From Clostridiales bacterium (GTDB taxonomy: Bacteria > Bacillota > Clostridia > Christensenellales > Aristaeellaceae): a stretch of DNA of 20,117 nt. Position numbers and translations under genes: made by a program. The DNA lies in the NCBI GenBank assembly GCA_004556545.1, contig SFGO01000065.1, positions 1 through 20,117 on the forward strand, read 5' to 3'. Shown here one piece after another: positions 1-7,396 of this stretch. The first letter of the stretch is position 1. Each line of letters opens with the position of its first letter. The notes beneath the pieces were generated by a model. That model saw only the letters and a list, made by a program, of their open reading frames with translations. It did no database searches and had not been told where the DNA came from.

Positions 1-1
1 C

Positions 2-73
2 AAAATGATCTCCATCATCTTCGCCGTTCTCCGCGACAACACCCCCTACGTCCCGGCTGCTATATCTGATTAA
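2..73 (+). CDS. C-terminal tail of a transposase-like protein (partial)
   Basis: An open frame enters from the left edge and stops at TAA after 23 codons, ending with ...MISIIFAVLRDNTPYVP.... A hydrophobic helix followed by LRDN-PY is reminiscent, from memory, of the extreme C-terminus of IS110-family (Transposase_20) proteins, where a Met-Ile-Ile-rich helix ends the protein. Only the last residues are visible, so the family is a guess. No terminal inverted repeat was found downstream, which is compatible with IS110 elements because most lack one. The gene may be an intact element whose body lies outside the window. Confidence 0.4.
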   Translation, partial: KMISIIFAVLRDNTPYVPAAISD

Positions 74-604
74 TCTCTTGACTTTTCATAGCCGGTCTTC
101 CCGTGAAGGCGCGTACAGAAAACAGAGCGTCCTTCTGCCAGCCGCAAATTTCTTACAATAAAGTAAATCCATTTGCAACGGGCAAGTGACGCTTCATCCT
201 GTCCGTGCTCATTATACACTCATCATCTGCTATCGCCGAACGCAGTGTCCATCGGGATTTGCGCTCAGCAGTCAATCATGTACATAGAAGCAATATATAG
301 TATGATACAAGAAGTATGATGCAATAATTATTCAGTCGCTGATTTCAATACAACATCGTTCATTGTATATCAAAATCGTACTCTCATAAATATTCGGAAC
401 CCTCGTCTGTTGTTCGCCTCCCTCTGTCGAGCGTCCGTCCATCGATCTTGCTAAATCGTGTTCCATGCGGGTTCATCTCCCTCATCTCGTGTGCGGGCGA
501 ATCCGATCATGTTTAAGACGGACGGGAACATTCGAAGGTTCCAAGTTTCGGCAAAAAATTTTGAAATTTTTTATCGAAACTCCTGAGAGGGTGAAAATTT
601 GAAG
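74..604. other. Gene-free stretch, no convincing feature
   Basis: No frame with a plausible start, ribosome binding site and coding character was found on either strand. The stretch from about 230 to 400 is richer in A+T than the genes around it. A short A/T palindrome lies at 553-572 but nothing links it to a gene. It may include the outer end of the mobile element suggested by the preceding transposase tail. Confidence 0.5.
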
Positions 605-637
605 TCCCATGGAGCCGGAGGTTCCGGCTCCATGGGA
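605..637 (-). terminator. Perfect 15-bp hairpin, probable terminator of the leftward gene at 720-1238
   Basis: The arms at 605-619 and 623-637 are perfect reverse complements around a 3-nt loop and contain CCATGG and CCGG. The hairpin lies about 80 nt past the stop codon of the leftward gene. On the minus strand it is followed by CTTCAAATTTTC, a weak U tract, so termination is likely but not ideal. A second imperfect hairpin follows at about 637-661. Confidence 0.55.
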
Positions 638-719
638 GCCGCGCCCGAAGGCGCAGCTCGGGGTTCGGGGATTAGTAGGAGGTGTAGGTGCCCTGAAGAT
701 CCCAGAATTCCGGATAATC

Positions 720-1238
720 TCAAACCATCGCGTGGGCGGTGTACTCGGTGTAGCTTTCAGCGGCGGCGGCGAAGTCCTTGAAGCGACTGTCTCCGAGCGC
801 ATTGACCCACAGACCCAGAGCGGTGAAGCAGTTGCGGGAATTCACGTCATAGTTACTGTAGGAGGAAGTGACCCTGTAGCGGTAGGCGTATCCGGCCACG
901 CTGCCGTTCTTCTTCTTGATGGTAACCTTCGTGCGGGAACTCAGGTCGATGCAGCTGAGCATCAGGTTGAGGAACGCGTTGTACTGCGCGGTGGTTGAGG
1001 AGGTCTTGCGGTTGTAGTGGTAGCCCTTGAAGGGCAGGTTGACCTTGTAGACAGCGTTGGTAATCGAGCGGTTGAAAACCTGAACGATGCCAACACCGTT
1101 GTCGGAGCCGTAGGAGAAAATGGGGTTGGTGTAGGCGATGCCGTCGAAGGTAACGTCTCCGACGATCTGCAGGTCGTAGTGGCCGTTGCTGCTGGCGCCT
1201 TTCTCGTAGGGGTAAATCATGCGTGCAAACCAGTTCAT
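720..1238 (-). CDS. Hypothetical protein, possibly a permuted NlpC/P60 (papain-like) thiol hydrolase
   Basis: A 172-residue protein with no signal peptide or membrane segment. An in-frame ATG three codons further upstream touches the ribosome binding site (GAAAGGA); the ATG chosen here lies 8-9 nt downstream of it. The protein has an N-terminal Gly-His-Tyr (H20) in a predicted beta strand, then a Thr-Ala-Gln-Tyr-Asn-Ala helix (about 83-88), then Arg-Asn-Cys (C137) followed by a helix ending in Leu-Gly. A His before an NC motif, with a QYN-type helix between them, is the order seen in circularly permuted NlpC/P60-like families. This is pattern matching from memory, not a confirmed assignment. 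It is Tyr-, Ser- and Asn-rich with a lysine cluster at 108-110. No operon partner is present, and a hairpin about 80 nt downstream may terminate it. Confidence 0.6.
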   Translation of the reverse strand: MNWFARMIYPYEKGASSNGHYDLQIVGDVTFDGIAYTNPIFSYGSDNGVGIVQVFNRSITNAVYKVNLPFKGYHYNRKTSSTTAQYNAFLNLMLSCIDLSSRTKVTIKKKNGSVAGYAYRYRVTSSYSNYDVNSRNCFTALGLWVNALGDSRFKDFAAAAESYTEYTAHAMV

Positions 1239-1828
1239 AGTGCACATCCTTTCTTATATTGGAGGCTATGCCTCATGGTCGGTTGGGTCTGGCGACAGTC
1301 GTTTGAGAGAGCGCCGCGGTTACAGGCGAGGTCGCCGTTCCGTCTGGGGCGGTGCTGCCGGGTCGGGCTTCCGTCGTTCTGCCGGCACGTTCGACGGGAA
1401 GCCGCGAGGGGGCGGGAAACGGAGCCATCCGATTGCCTTCGGGGGCGGGCTGTTTCGTCCTCTCACCTTAAGGCCGTTTGGACGGGCTTTGCCAGGGTGG
1501 TTTCGAAAGAATTTTTTTCGAAGTTCCTTTCGCGTTTCGTCCTCTCGCTTTAAGGCCGTTCGGATGGGGTTTGTCAGGGTGGTTTCGAAAAAAGCTTCGG
1601 CGTTCCCTTCGCGTGTTGTCCTCTCTCATTTCAAATGGCGTGGAGTGGGGTTTGGCGGTACATGCTCGAAAATAATTTGTGGGCGCGATGAATAAACATC
1701 GAACTGAAATCTGCTGATTTGTTTTTGTAAAATAATTGCAATAAATGTAAGGTGGGCGGTATTTGTTCGTTTCTTATAGTGTAAGATGTTGGCAGAGTCC
1801 ACTGCCTTTTGAAAAGGGAGGAATCATC
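1239..1828. other. Long intergenic region with tandem repeats
   Basis: No supported gene lies here; open frames across 1250-1680 are in low-complexity G/C-rich sequence and lack ribosome binding sites. The part from about 1456 to 1675 is an imperfect tandem repeat described separately. The right end (1670-1800) turns A+T-rich and presumably carries the promoter of the small gene starting at 1829, but no clean -35/-10 pair could be chosen. Confidence 0.5.
1456..1675. repeat. Imperfect tandem repeat, about 2.7 units of 79-82 bp
   Basis: Units begin with GTCCTCTC at about 1456, 1538 and 1617. The first two share a TTAAGGCCGTT block, a CAGGGTGGTTTCGAAA block and a GTTCC(C/T)TTCGCGT end. The third unit is partial and more diverged. 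Unit lengths of 82 and 79 bp are not both multiples of three, and no coding frame runs through, so this is probably a non-coding repeat. It lies upstream of the leftward gene at 720-1238 and could belong to its leader, but that is only a positional inference. Confidence 0.65.
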
Positions 1829-2089
1829 GTGAAAAGGAAGCTGGTTGCGGCGGTGCTCATGGTGCTGCTGGCGTTCGGCATGACTTCTGCGCTTGCGGAC
1901 GCGGGCGGCTGGGGCGAATGGATCATCGATCCGAGGACGGGAGAGAAAGTTTTCTCCTTCGTGCCGCAGGACTGGGGCAACGGCGAGCTGGGGGATGAGA
2001 GCATTCCGTTGTATGCGCTGTGCGGGCTCGCGGCGATTGCGGCGGCGGGTGCGGTTGTGATGCACAGGAAGCGGCAGCGCGTCGGGTGA
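1829..2089 (+). CDS. Small exported protein with C-terminal membrane anchor
   Basis: An 86-residue protein starting at GTG, chosen because AGGGAGG lies 7 nt upstream; longer in-frame starts lack such a site. The N-terminus is a classical signal peptide: Lys-Arg-Lys, a hydrophobic core about 5-18, and an Ala-Leu-Ala-Asp cleavage site near residue 24. A short acidic/aromatic linker contains WGEWIIDPRTGEKVF. The C-terminus is a hydrophobic segment from about IPLYALCGLAAIAAAG to a final HRKRQR tail. Hydrophobic helix plus basic tail after GDES resembles the anchor of cell-wall-sorted surface proteins, but no LPXTG pentapeptide is visible. It is likely a small surface or membrane peptide of unknown role. 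It appears monocistronic, with a probable terminator 24 nt downstream. Confidence 0.75.
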   Translation: MKRKLVAAVLMVLLAFGMTSALADAGGWGEWIIDPRTGEKVFSFVPQDWGNGELGDESIPLYALCGLAAIAAAGAVVMHRKRQRVG

Positions 2090-2112
2090 ACGAATTTCTG
2101 AAGGATGACAGG

Positions 2113-2150
2113 CGGTTTCTGCCCTGCGGGGGCGGGAGCCGTCTATTTCT
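2113..2150 (+). terminator. Probable terminator of the small exported-protein gene
   Basis: Arms at 2113-2124 and 2130-2141 pair over 12 bp with three G-U pairs and a 5-nt loop. TCTATTTCTTTT follows on the plus strand. It lies 24 nt after the stop codon. Confidence 0.6.
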
Positions 2151-2313
2151 TTTGGCGGATTTTTTCTGGATTCATGGAAGGAGATGCGGAAATTCGGAGG
2201 TCTGGTGCGGGGTTCCGGGGGCGTTCCGCTTCGCGCAGCGGCGAAAGTCGGCTTCGGGGCGGCGGGAAATGTCCGTTGTGGGCAAAAAAGAGGAAAAAAA
2301 TTTCGCCAGCATA

Positions 2314-2342
2314 TGGAAAGTTTATTAAGTTTCGGGTATAAT
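2314..2342 (+). promoter_or_regulatory. Promoter of the glg operon
   Basis: A perfect TATAAT at 2337-2342 is preceded by TGGAAA (four of six matches to the -35 consensus) with a 17-nt spacer. The A/T-rich run just upstream could act as an UP-like element. The start codon of glgC lies 44 nt downstream, leaving a short leader. No operator was recognised. Confidence 0.65.
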
Positions 2343-2386
2343 AGATGTAGTCACCGGAGTATATATGGCAGGGAGTGATCGATATC

Positions 2387-3577
2387 ATGAGAAGGAAACA
2401 GATGATCGCGATGCTGCTGGCCGGCGGGCAGGGCTCGCGGCTGGGGCTTCTGACGAAGGTCATGGCGAAGCCGGCGGTACCGTTTGGAGGCCGATATCGC
2501 ATCATAGACTTTCCGCTGTCCAATTGCACGAATTCCGGCATCGATACCGTGGGCGTGCTTACGCAGTATCAGCCATTGGAGCTGAACAGCTACATCGGCT
2601 CCGGTCAGCCGTGGGACCTTGACCTTTCCGGCGGCGGCGTGTTCGTGTTGCCCCCGTATGTGCGCGGCAGCGAGGGGCGCTGGTATTCCGGCACGGCGAA
2701 CGCCATTTACCAGAACATGTCGTTCATCGAGCAATATGACCCGGAATACGTGCTCATCCTTTCCGGCGACCACATTTACAAGATGGACTACAGCCTGATG
2801 CTGGACGCGCACATTCGCAAGAACGCGGACATCACCATCGCCGTGCGCCCGGTGCCGTGGAAGAACGCGTCGTCGTTCGGCATCATGAACGCCGACGAGG
2901 ACGGGCGCATCTTTGAATTTGAGGAGAAGCCGAAGGAGCCCAAGAGCAATCTGGCGTCGATGGGCGTGTACATATTCACATGGTCGATGCTGAAGAAGTA
3001 CCTCACCGAGGACAACGCGAACCCGGAAAGCGACAACGACTTTGGAAAGAACATCATTCCGGCGATGCTGAAGGACGGCCGCCGGCTGTACGCCTACGCC
3101 TTTGAGGATTACTGGAAGGACGTGGGCACGATCGCGAGCCTGTGGGAAGCGCACATGGATCTTCTGAAGCAGCCGCCGGAGTTCAACCTGAACGACCACC
3201 GCTGGCCGATCTACGCGCGCACGCCCGTGATGCCGCCGCACTACGTGGGGCCGGAGGCGAAGGTGAACAACTGCCTGATTACCGAGGGCTGCGAAATCTA
3301 CGGCGAGGCGCGCGGCAGCGTGCTGTTCGCGGGCGTGACCATTGAAAAGGGCGCGCTGGTGGAGGACAGCGTGATCATGCCGGGCTGCCGCGTGCGTGCG
3401 GGCGCGGTGATTAGGCGCGCCATCGTGGCGGAGCAGTCGGTGATCAGCAGGGATTGCGTCGTGGGCGCGAGCGAGGGCGGCATTGCGCTCATCGGGCAGC
3501 AGACGACGCTGCCGGAGGGCTATGTGGTCAGACCCGGCGAGCAGGTGTCGGGCGATACGCTGAAGGAGGATGCTTGA
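2387..3577 (+). CDS. glgC: Glucose-1-phosphate adenylyltransferase, catalytic subunit
   Basis: It makes ADP-glucose from glucose-1-phosphate and ATP, the committed step of bacterial glycogen synthesis, in the cytoplasm. The 396-residue protein shows the nucleotidyltransferase signature LLAGGQGSRLGLLT at 10-23, LSNC-NSGIDTVGVLTQYQP about 44-63, the metal-binding SGDHIYKMDY at 126-135 and YWKDVGTI further on, then a C-terminal left-handed beta-helix region. Length fits the Bacillus-type GlgC of about 380-400 residues. An in-frame GTG four codons upstream lies inside the AGGGAGTGAT ribosome binding site, so the ATG is preferred. It is the first gene of the operon, 1 nt from glgD. In Firmicutes GlgC commonly acts with GlgD. 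Confidence 0.95.
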   Translation: MRRKQMIAMLLAGGQGSRLGLLTKVMAKPAVPFGGRYRIIDFPLSNCTNSGIDTVGVLTQYQPLELNSYIGSGQPWDLDLSGGGVFVLPPYVRGSEGRWYSGTANAIYQNMSFIEQYDPEYVLILSGDHIYKMDYSLMLDAHIRKNADITIAVRPVPWKNASSFGIMNADEDGRIFEFEEKPKEPKSNLASMGVYIFTWSMLKKYLTEDNANPESDNDFGKNIIPAMLKDGRRLYAYAFEDYWKDVGTIASLWEAHMDLLKQPPEFNLNDHRWPIYARTPVMPPHYVGPEAKVNNCLITEGCEIYGEARGSVLFAGVTIEKGALVEDSVIMPGCRVRAGAVIRRAIVAEQSVISRDCVVGASEGGIALIGQQTTLPEGYVVRPGEQVSGDTLKEDA

Positions 3578-3578
3578 T

Positions 3579-4712
3579 ATGAAGGACGTAATGGGCATCA
3601 TTTACACTTCGCGCGAGGAGCTGAGCCTGCGCGAGCTGACGAGCAAGCGCTCGGTGGCGGCGCTGCCGGTGGCGGCGCGCTATCGGCTGGTGGACTTTCT
3701 GATTTCCAGCATGGTGAACAGCGGCATCCGCAACGTGGGCGTTTTGATGCAGGGCAATTACCATTCGCTGATGGATCACCTGAAGACCGGCAAGGCGTGG
3801 GATCTGCACACGCGCAACAACGGCCTGTTCCTGCTTCCCGTGTTCGGGGGCGACGGAAACGGCGCGTACGCGGGCATTCTGGACGCGCTGCGCGCGAACG
3901 TGGACTATCTGCGCCGCTCCCAGCAGGAGCTGGTGCTTCTGTGCGGCGGGAACACGATTTTCAACGCCCGCTTTGACGACATGATTCAAAAACACGTGGA
4001 TTCCGGCGCGGACGTGACCGTGATGTACACGCGCTACGACCCGCTGACGTTCGATCATTCGTCCTCCGCCTCCACCGCGAGGTCGTTTTTGAGCGTGAAC
4101 GCGGACGGCTGGGTGAACGACATTGAAATCAACCCCAACGCCGTGAGCTATCCCAACATGTTCGCGGACGTGGTGATCATCAAGCGCACGCTGCTGATGC
4201 ATCTGGCGGATCAGGCGCTGTCGCACGGACAGCACGACCTGATGCGTGACATTTTGCAGGGCTATGTGCGAAACGGCATGATGCGCGTGAAGGGCTATGA
4301 GTTCAAGGGCTACTGCCGTCAGATTTCCACCATCAAGGCGTATTACCGCGTGAACATGGATCTGCTCGACCCCGCCGTGCGGCACGAGCTGTTCGGCGCG
4401 AACCCGGTGTACACCAAGACGCGCGACGAGGCGCCCGCGCGGTATCTGCCCGGCGCGCAGGTGGTCAATTCGCTGGTGGCGGACGGCTGCATCATCGAGG
4501 GCACGGTGGAGGACTGCGTGCTGTTCCGCGGCGTTCGCGTGGCGAGGGGCGCGCACATCAGGGGCTCCATCCTGATGCAGGACTGCGACATCGGTGAGAA
4601 GGTAGAGCTGGAAAACACCATCCTCGACAAGAACGTGACCATGCTCAGCGGCAAGCGCCTGATCGGCGAGAAGCAGTATCCCATCGTCGTGGGCAAGAAC
4701 GTGACGCTGTAA
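3579..4712 (+). CDS. glgD: GlgD, regulatory subunit of ADP-glucose pyrophosphorylase
   Basis: A 377-residue paralogue of GlgC. It keeps the overall fold (RYRLVDFLISSMVNSGI near the N-terminus, the C-terminal hexapeptide-repeat region with GCIIEGTVEDCVLFRGV), but the glycine-rich GGxGxRL nucleotide loop is missing; the N-terminus reads MGIIYTSREELSLRELT instead. That loss is typical of GlgD, which in Firmicutes forms a hetero-oligomer with GlgC and raises its activity. Start: AAGGAGG lies directly before an ATG at 3570 and 9 nt before the ATG at 3579, so the second is chosen; the first would overlap glgC by 8 nt. Tight spacing implies translational coupling with glgC. Confidence 0.93.
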   Translation: MKDVMGIIYTSREELSLRELTSKRSVAALPVAARYRLVDFLISSMVNSGIRNVGVLMQGNYHSLMDHLKTGKAWDLHTRNNGLFLLPVFGGDGNGAYAGILDALRANVDYLRRSQQELVLLCGGNTIFNARFDDMIQKHVDSGADVTVMYTRYDPLTFDHSSSASTARSFLSVNADGWVNDIEINPNAVSYPNMFADVVIIKRTLLMHLADQALSHGQHDLMRDILQGYVRNGMMRVKGYEFKGYCRQISTIKAYYRVNMDLLDPAVRHELFGANPVYTKTRDEAPARYLPGAQVVNSLVADGCIIEGTVEDCVLFRGVRVARGAHIRGSILMQDCDIGEKVELENTILDKNVTMLSGKRLIGEKQYPIVVGKNVTL

Positions 4713-4743
4713 AGAAAATTCCGACCCCAAAGGAGGGAACCGC

Positions 4744-6402
4744 ATGAAGATTCTGTTTGCCGCTTCCGAATGCGTGCCGTTTGTAAAGACCGGCGGTCTG
4801 GCGGACGTGATGGGCGCGCTGCCCAAGGCGCTGGCGCGCGAGGGCGCGGACGTGCGCGTGATTCTGCCGCTGTACCGCGCCATCGACGCGGGCGTGCGCG
4901 AGAAGCTGGAGCACGTTCTGTATTTCTATATCAACCTTGGCTGGCGCCGCCAGTATGTGGGCATTGAAAAGCTGGAGCGCGACGGCGTGGTTTATTATTT
5001 CGTGGACAACGAGCAGTACTTCGGCCGCGACTATATCTATGGAAGCGGCGAGGACGAGGGCGAGCGGTTTGCCTATTTCTGCAAGGCCGTGCTGGAATCG
5101 ATTCCCAAGATCGACTTTGTGCCCGACGTTCTGCACTGCCACGACTGGCAGACCGGCCTGATTCCCGTGCTTCTGAAGGCGCAGTACGCGCCGCTGCCGC
5201 TGTATCAGGACATCAAGACCGTGTTCACCATTCACAATCTGCAATTCCAGGGGCTGTACCCGATTGCGCGCACGGAGGAGCTGCTTTCGCTGGGCGACTG
5301 GGCGTACACGCCGGATAATCTGGAATTCTACGGCCAGTGCTCGTTCATCAAGGGCGGACTGGTGTTTGCCGACCGCATTACCACCGTCTCCCCCACTTAC
5401 GCGCAGGAAATCCTTACGCCCTATTACGGCGAGCGGCTGGACGGGCTGCTGCGCGCGCGCAGGGACGTGCTGAGCGGCATCCTGAACGGCATCGACACGA
5501 CCGAGTACAACCCGGCGACAGACCCGCTGATCGAGGCGAAATACGACGCGGACACGCTCGAGAAGAAAAAGGAAAACAAGCGCGCGCTTCAGCGCGAGCT
5601 TGGGCTGAACGTGGACGAGCACGCGCCGCTGATCGGCATGGTGAGCCGCCTTTCCGCGCAGAAGGGGCTTGACCTCGTGGATCGCGTGCTGGACGGCATC
5701 ATGAACACTGGCTGCCAGCTGGTGGTGCTGGGCATGGGCGAAAGCCGCTATACCGACCTGTTCGGCTGGGCGCAGTGGAAGTACGCCGGAAGGCTCGCCG
5801 CCAGCTTCCAGATGAACCACCGGCTGGCGCATCACATCTACGCGGGCGCGGATTTGTTCCTGATGCCCTCGATGTTTGAGCCGTGCGGGCTTTCGCAGCT
5901 GATTTCCCTCAGGTACGGCACGCTGCCCATCACCCGCGAGACCGGCGGCCTGCGCGACACCGTGCTTTCCTACAACGAATACACCGGCGAGGGCAACGGC
6001 TTTACCTTCTTCAATTACAACGCGCACGACATGCTGCACGTGGTGGAACGCGCCGCGGGCATCTATTACCGCCAGCCGGACGTGTTCAAGATGCTGGCCG
6101 CGCGCGCGATGAAAGGCGAATACGGCTGGGATCAGTCCGCGAGGAAGTATCTGGCGCTGTATGAAGGTCTGACCGGGCTGAAGACCCGACTTCCGGAAAT
6201 GGTTGTGGCGGAGCCAGAGACAAAGCAGGAATCCGGAAGCGCGGCGGAGAATCCTTCTGATTTGGAGATCGTCGTTTCCGAAGCGCCTGTGAAGGAGAAA
6301 AAGCCGCGCAAGCCGCGCGCGAAGAAACCATCCGAAGGCACGGAAACGACCGAAAAACCCGCGAAACGCAGGACGAAGAAAACGGAGGAAACGGACAAAT
6401 GA
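4744..6402 (+). CDS. glgA: Glycogen synthase (ADP-glucose dependent) with a lysine-rich C-terminal extension
   Basis: Transfers glucose from ADP-glucose to the non-reducing end of a growing alpha-1,4-glucan. The GT5 catalytic part shows KTGGLADV at 15-22 (ADP-glucose binding), HCHDWQT near 133-139, NGID after the domain linker, and EPCGLSQLISLRYGTLPI with E379 as the conserved GT-B glutamate. Usual GlgA length is about 475-490; this one is 552 residues. The additional ~70 residues first run acidic (ETKQESGSAAENPSDLE), then strongly basic with Lys/Arg/Pro repeats such as KKPRKPRAKKP and KPAKRRTKK. The start has AAAGGAGGG 7 nt upstream. The stop codon overlaps the next gene by 4 nt (ATGA). The tail is disordered-looking and has no domain I recognise. 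Confidence 0.94.
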   Translation: MKILFAASECVPFVKTGGLADVMGALPKALAREGADVRVILPLYRAIDAGVREKLEHVLYFYINLGWRRQYVGIEKLERDGVVYYFVDNEQYFGRDYIYGSGEDEGERFAYFCKAVLESIPKIDFVPDVLHCHDWQTGLIPVLLKAQYAPLPLYQDIKTVFTIHNLQFQGLYPIARTEELLSLGDWAYTPDNLEFYGQCSFIKGGLVFADRITTVSPTYAQEILTPYYGERLDGLLRARRDVLSGILNGIDTTEYNPATDPLIEAKYDADTLEKKKENKRALQRELGLNVDEHAPLIGMVSRLSAQKGLDLVDRVLDGIMNTGCQLVVLGMGESRYTDLFGWAQWKYAGRLAASFQMNHRLAHHIYAGADLFLMPSMFEPCGLSQLISLRYGTLPITRETGGLRDTVLSYNEYTGEGNGFTFFNYNAHDMLHVVERAAGIYYRQPDVFKMLAARAMKGEYGWDQSARKYLALYEGLTGLKTRLPEMVVAEPETKQESGSAAENPSDLEIVVSEAPVKEKKPRKPRAKKPSEGTETTEKPAKRRTKKTEETDK

Positions 6403-7220
6403 AAAAGGCAATGATCGGCTATCAGATCTATTCCGCGCGCGAGGACGCGGAGAAGGATCTTTTCGGCACGCTGAAGAAAATCGCGGAAATGGGCTATGAC
6501 GGCGTGGAGTTCGCCGGATTCTATCACTACACGGTGGACGAGATTAAAAAGGCGCTCGAGGAAAGCGGCCTTGTGGCCATCTCCGCGCACGTGCCGCTGG
6601 CCGAAATCGAAAAGGATATGTTCAAAACCATTTCCGACTATAAGGCCATCGGCTGCAAGTACATCGCCGTGCCCTATACCGACGACGAGTGCCGTCCCGG
6701 CGGCCCCCGCTTCGCCGAGACCATCCGCAACATCTACAAGTTCGGTCGCCTGTGCCGCGAGGCCGGCATCCAGCTGCTGTACCACAACCATGATTTCGAG
6801 TTCACCAAGATTTCCGGCATGTACGGACTGGACTTCCTCTATGAAGCCGTCGACGCATGCACGCTGAAGACCGAAATCGATACCTGCTGGGTGAAGTACG
6901 CCGGCGAGAACCCCGCCGAGTACGTGAAGAAGTACGCCGGACGCTGCCCGGTGGTGCACCTGAAGGACTATGTGGGCGTGAAGGGCGGCAAAACTCCCTA
7001 CGCGCTGATCGGCATGGAGGATACCTCCGCCAAGCCCGACGAGATCGCGTTCGAGTTCCGTCCCGTCGGCCACGGCTGCCAGAACATTCCGGAGATTATC
7101 GAGGCCGGTCTCGCGTCCGGCGCGGAATGGTTCATCGTGGAGCAGGATCTCTCCGTCGGCCGCACGCCGCTGGAGGCCTGTAAGATGTCCATCGACTACC
7201 TGAAGTCCATCGGCATGTAA
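6399..7220 (+). CDS. Sugar phosphate isomerase/epimerase, TIM-barrel (xylose isomerase-like) family
   Basis: A 273-residue protein of the AP-endonuclease-2/xylose-isomerase-like TIM-barrel superfamily, usually metal-dependent isomerases or epimerases of sugars and cyclitols. Recognisable elements are GYDGVEF (E37), SAHVPL (H64), YHNHDFEF (128-135), EIDTCWV (E159, D161), VHLKDY (H187) and EQD (E249), which match the usual metal-ligand and substrate positions. Length is typical (260-290). It starts inside the glgA stop codon (ATGA overlap), so it is translated from the same mRNA as glycogen synthase. Its substrate cannot be read from sequence; related proteins act on varied sugars and inositols. 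A link to glycogen synthesis is suggested only by the operon position. Confidence 0.85.
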   Translation: MKKAMIGYQIYSAREDAEKDLFGTLKKIAEMGYDGVEFAGFYHYTVDEIKKALEESGLVAISAHVPLAEIEKDMFKTISDYKAIGCKYIAVPYTDDECRPGGPRFAETIRNIYKFGRLCREAGIQLLYHNHDFEFTKISGMYGLDFLYEAVDACTLKTEIDTCWVKYAGENPAEYVKKYAGRCPVVHLKDYVGVKGGKTPYALIGMEDTSAKPDEIAFEFRPVGHGCQNIPEIIEAGLASGAEWFIVEQDLSVGRTPLEACKMSIDYLKSIGM

Positions 7221-7222
7221 AA

Positions 7223-7265
7223 CGCGCCTTCCCCGGGGAAGCCGGGGGCGCGTCGCTCCCCCGGC
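7223..7265 (+). promoter_or_regulatory. Two mutually exclusive hairpins after the glg operon
   Basis: CGCGCC at 7223-7228 can pair with GGCGCG at 7247-7252, with TTCCCC/GGGGAA nested inside. Alternatively GCCGGGGG at 7241-7248 can pair with CCCCCGGC at 7258-7265. The two stems share bases and cannot form together. They directly precede the operon terminator, so they may just be 3'-end structure that protects the mRNA. Confidence 0.4.
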
Positions 7266-7273
7266 ACCCCCTC

Positions 7274-7307
7274 AACCGGCCTGCCGAAACTCGGCGGGTC
7301 GGTTTTT
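7274..7307 (+). terminator. Intrinsic terminator of the glg operon
   Basis: Arms at 7274-7287 and 7291-7304 pair over 14 bp with G-U pairs and a 3-nt loop, followed by five T residues (7303-7307, partly within the stem). It stands 53 nt after the isomerase stop codon. Confidence 0.8.
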
Positions 7308-7334
7308 CATGCCCGGAGCAACGGATGAAGCCGG

Positions 7335-7363
7335 TTGCGGTTTTCGGCGGCCTGTGGTAAGAT
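7335..7363 (+). promoter_or_regulatory. Promoter of the DUF4375 gene
   Basis: TTGCGG at 7335-7340, a 17-nt spacer and TAAGAT at 7358-7363, with an extended -10 TGG just before it. The start codon is 33 nt downstream. The same arrangement with the same spacing recurs before the YitT gene. Confidence 0.7.
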
Positions 7364-7396
7364 GGAGCGGAACGAAACGGCAGGGAGGTTAATCGC

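Larger units (their letters stand above)
7271..7370 (+). repeat. Terminator-promoter repeat block, copy 1
   Basis: This block begins with CTCAACCG and ends just past a TAAGAT -10 element, and it recurs at 7852-7950. The two copies share a 26-bp identical core (7291-7316 and 7873-7898) covering the terminator's right arm and U tract, and further similarity through ACGGATG, GTTGCG and CTGTGGTAAGATGGA. Copy 1 ends glg transcription and starts the DUF4375 gene. Confidence 0.75.

Noticed and set aside
553..572. A/T palindrome as a terminator or operator
   Set aside because: It consists only of A and T runs, and no gene end or promoter could be tied to it.
4645..6411. Long open frame on the minus strand (588 codons) antisense to glgA
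   Set aside because: It mirrors the real glgA frame in GC-rich DNA, is dominated by Arg, His, Val and Ala, has no ribosome binding site, and glgA is unmistakable on the other strand. The same holds for long frames opposite glgC, glgD, the SIS genes and the dehydrogenase.
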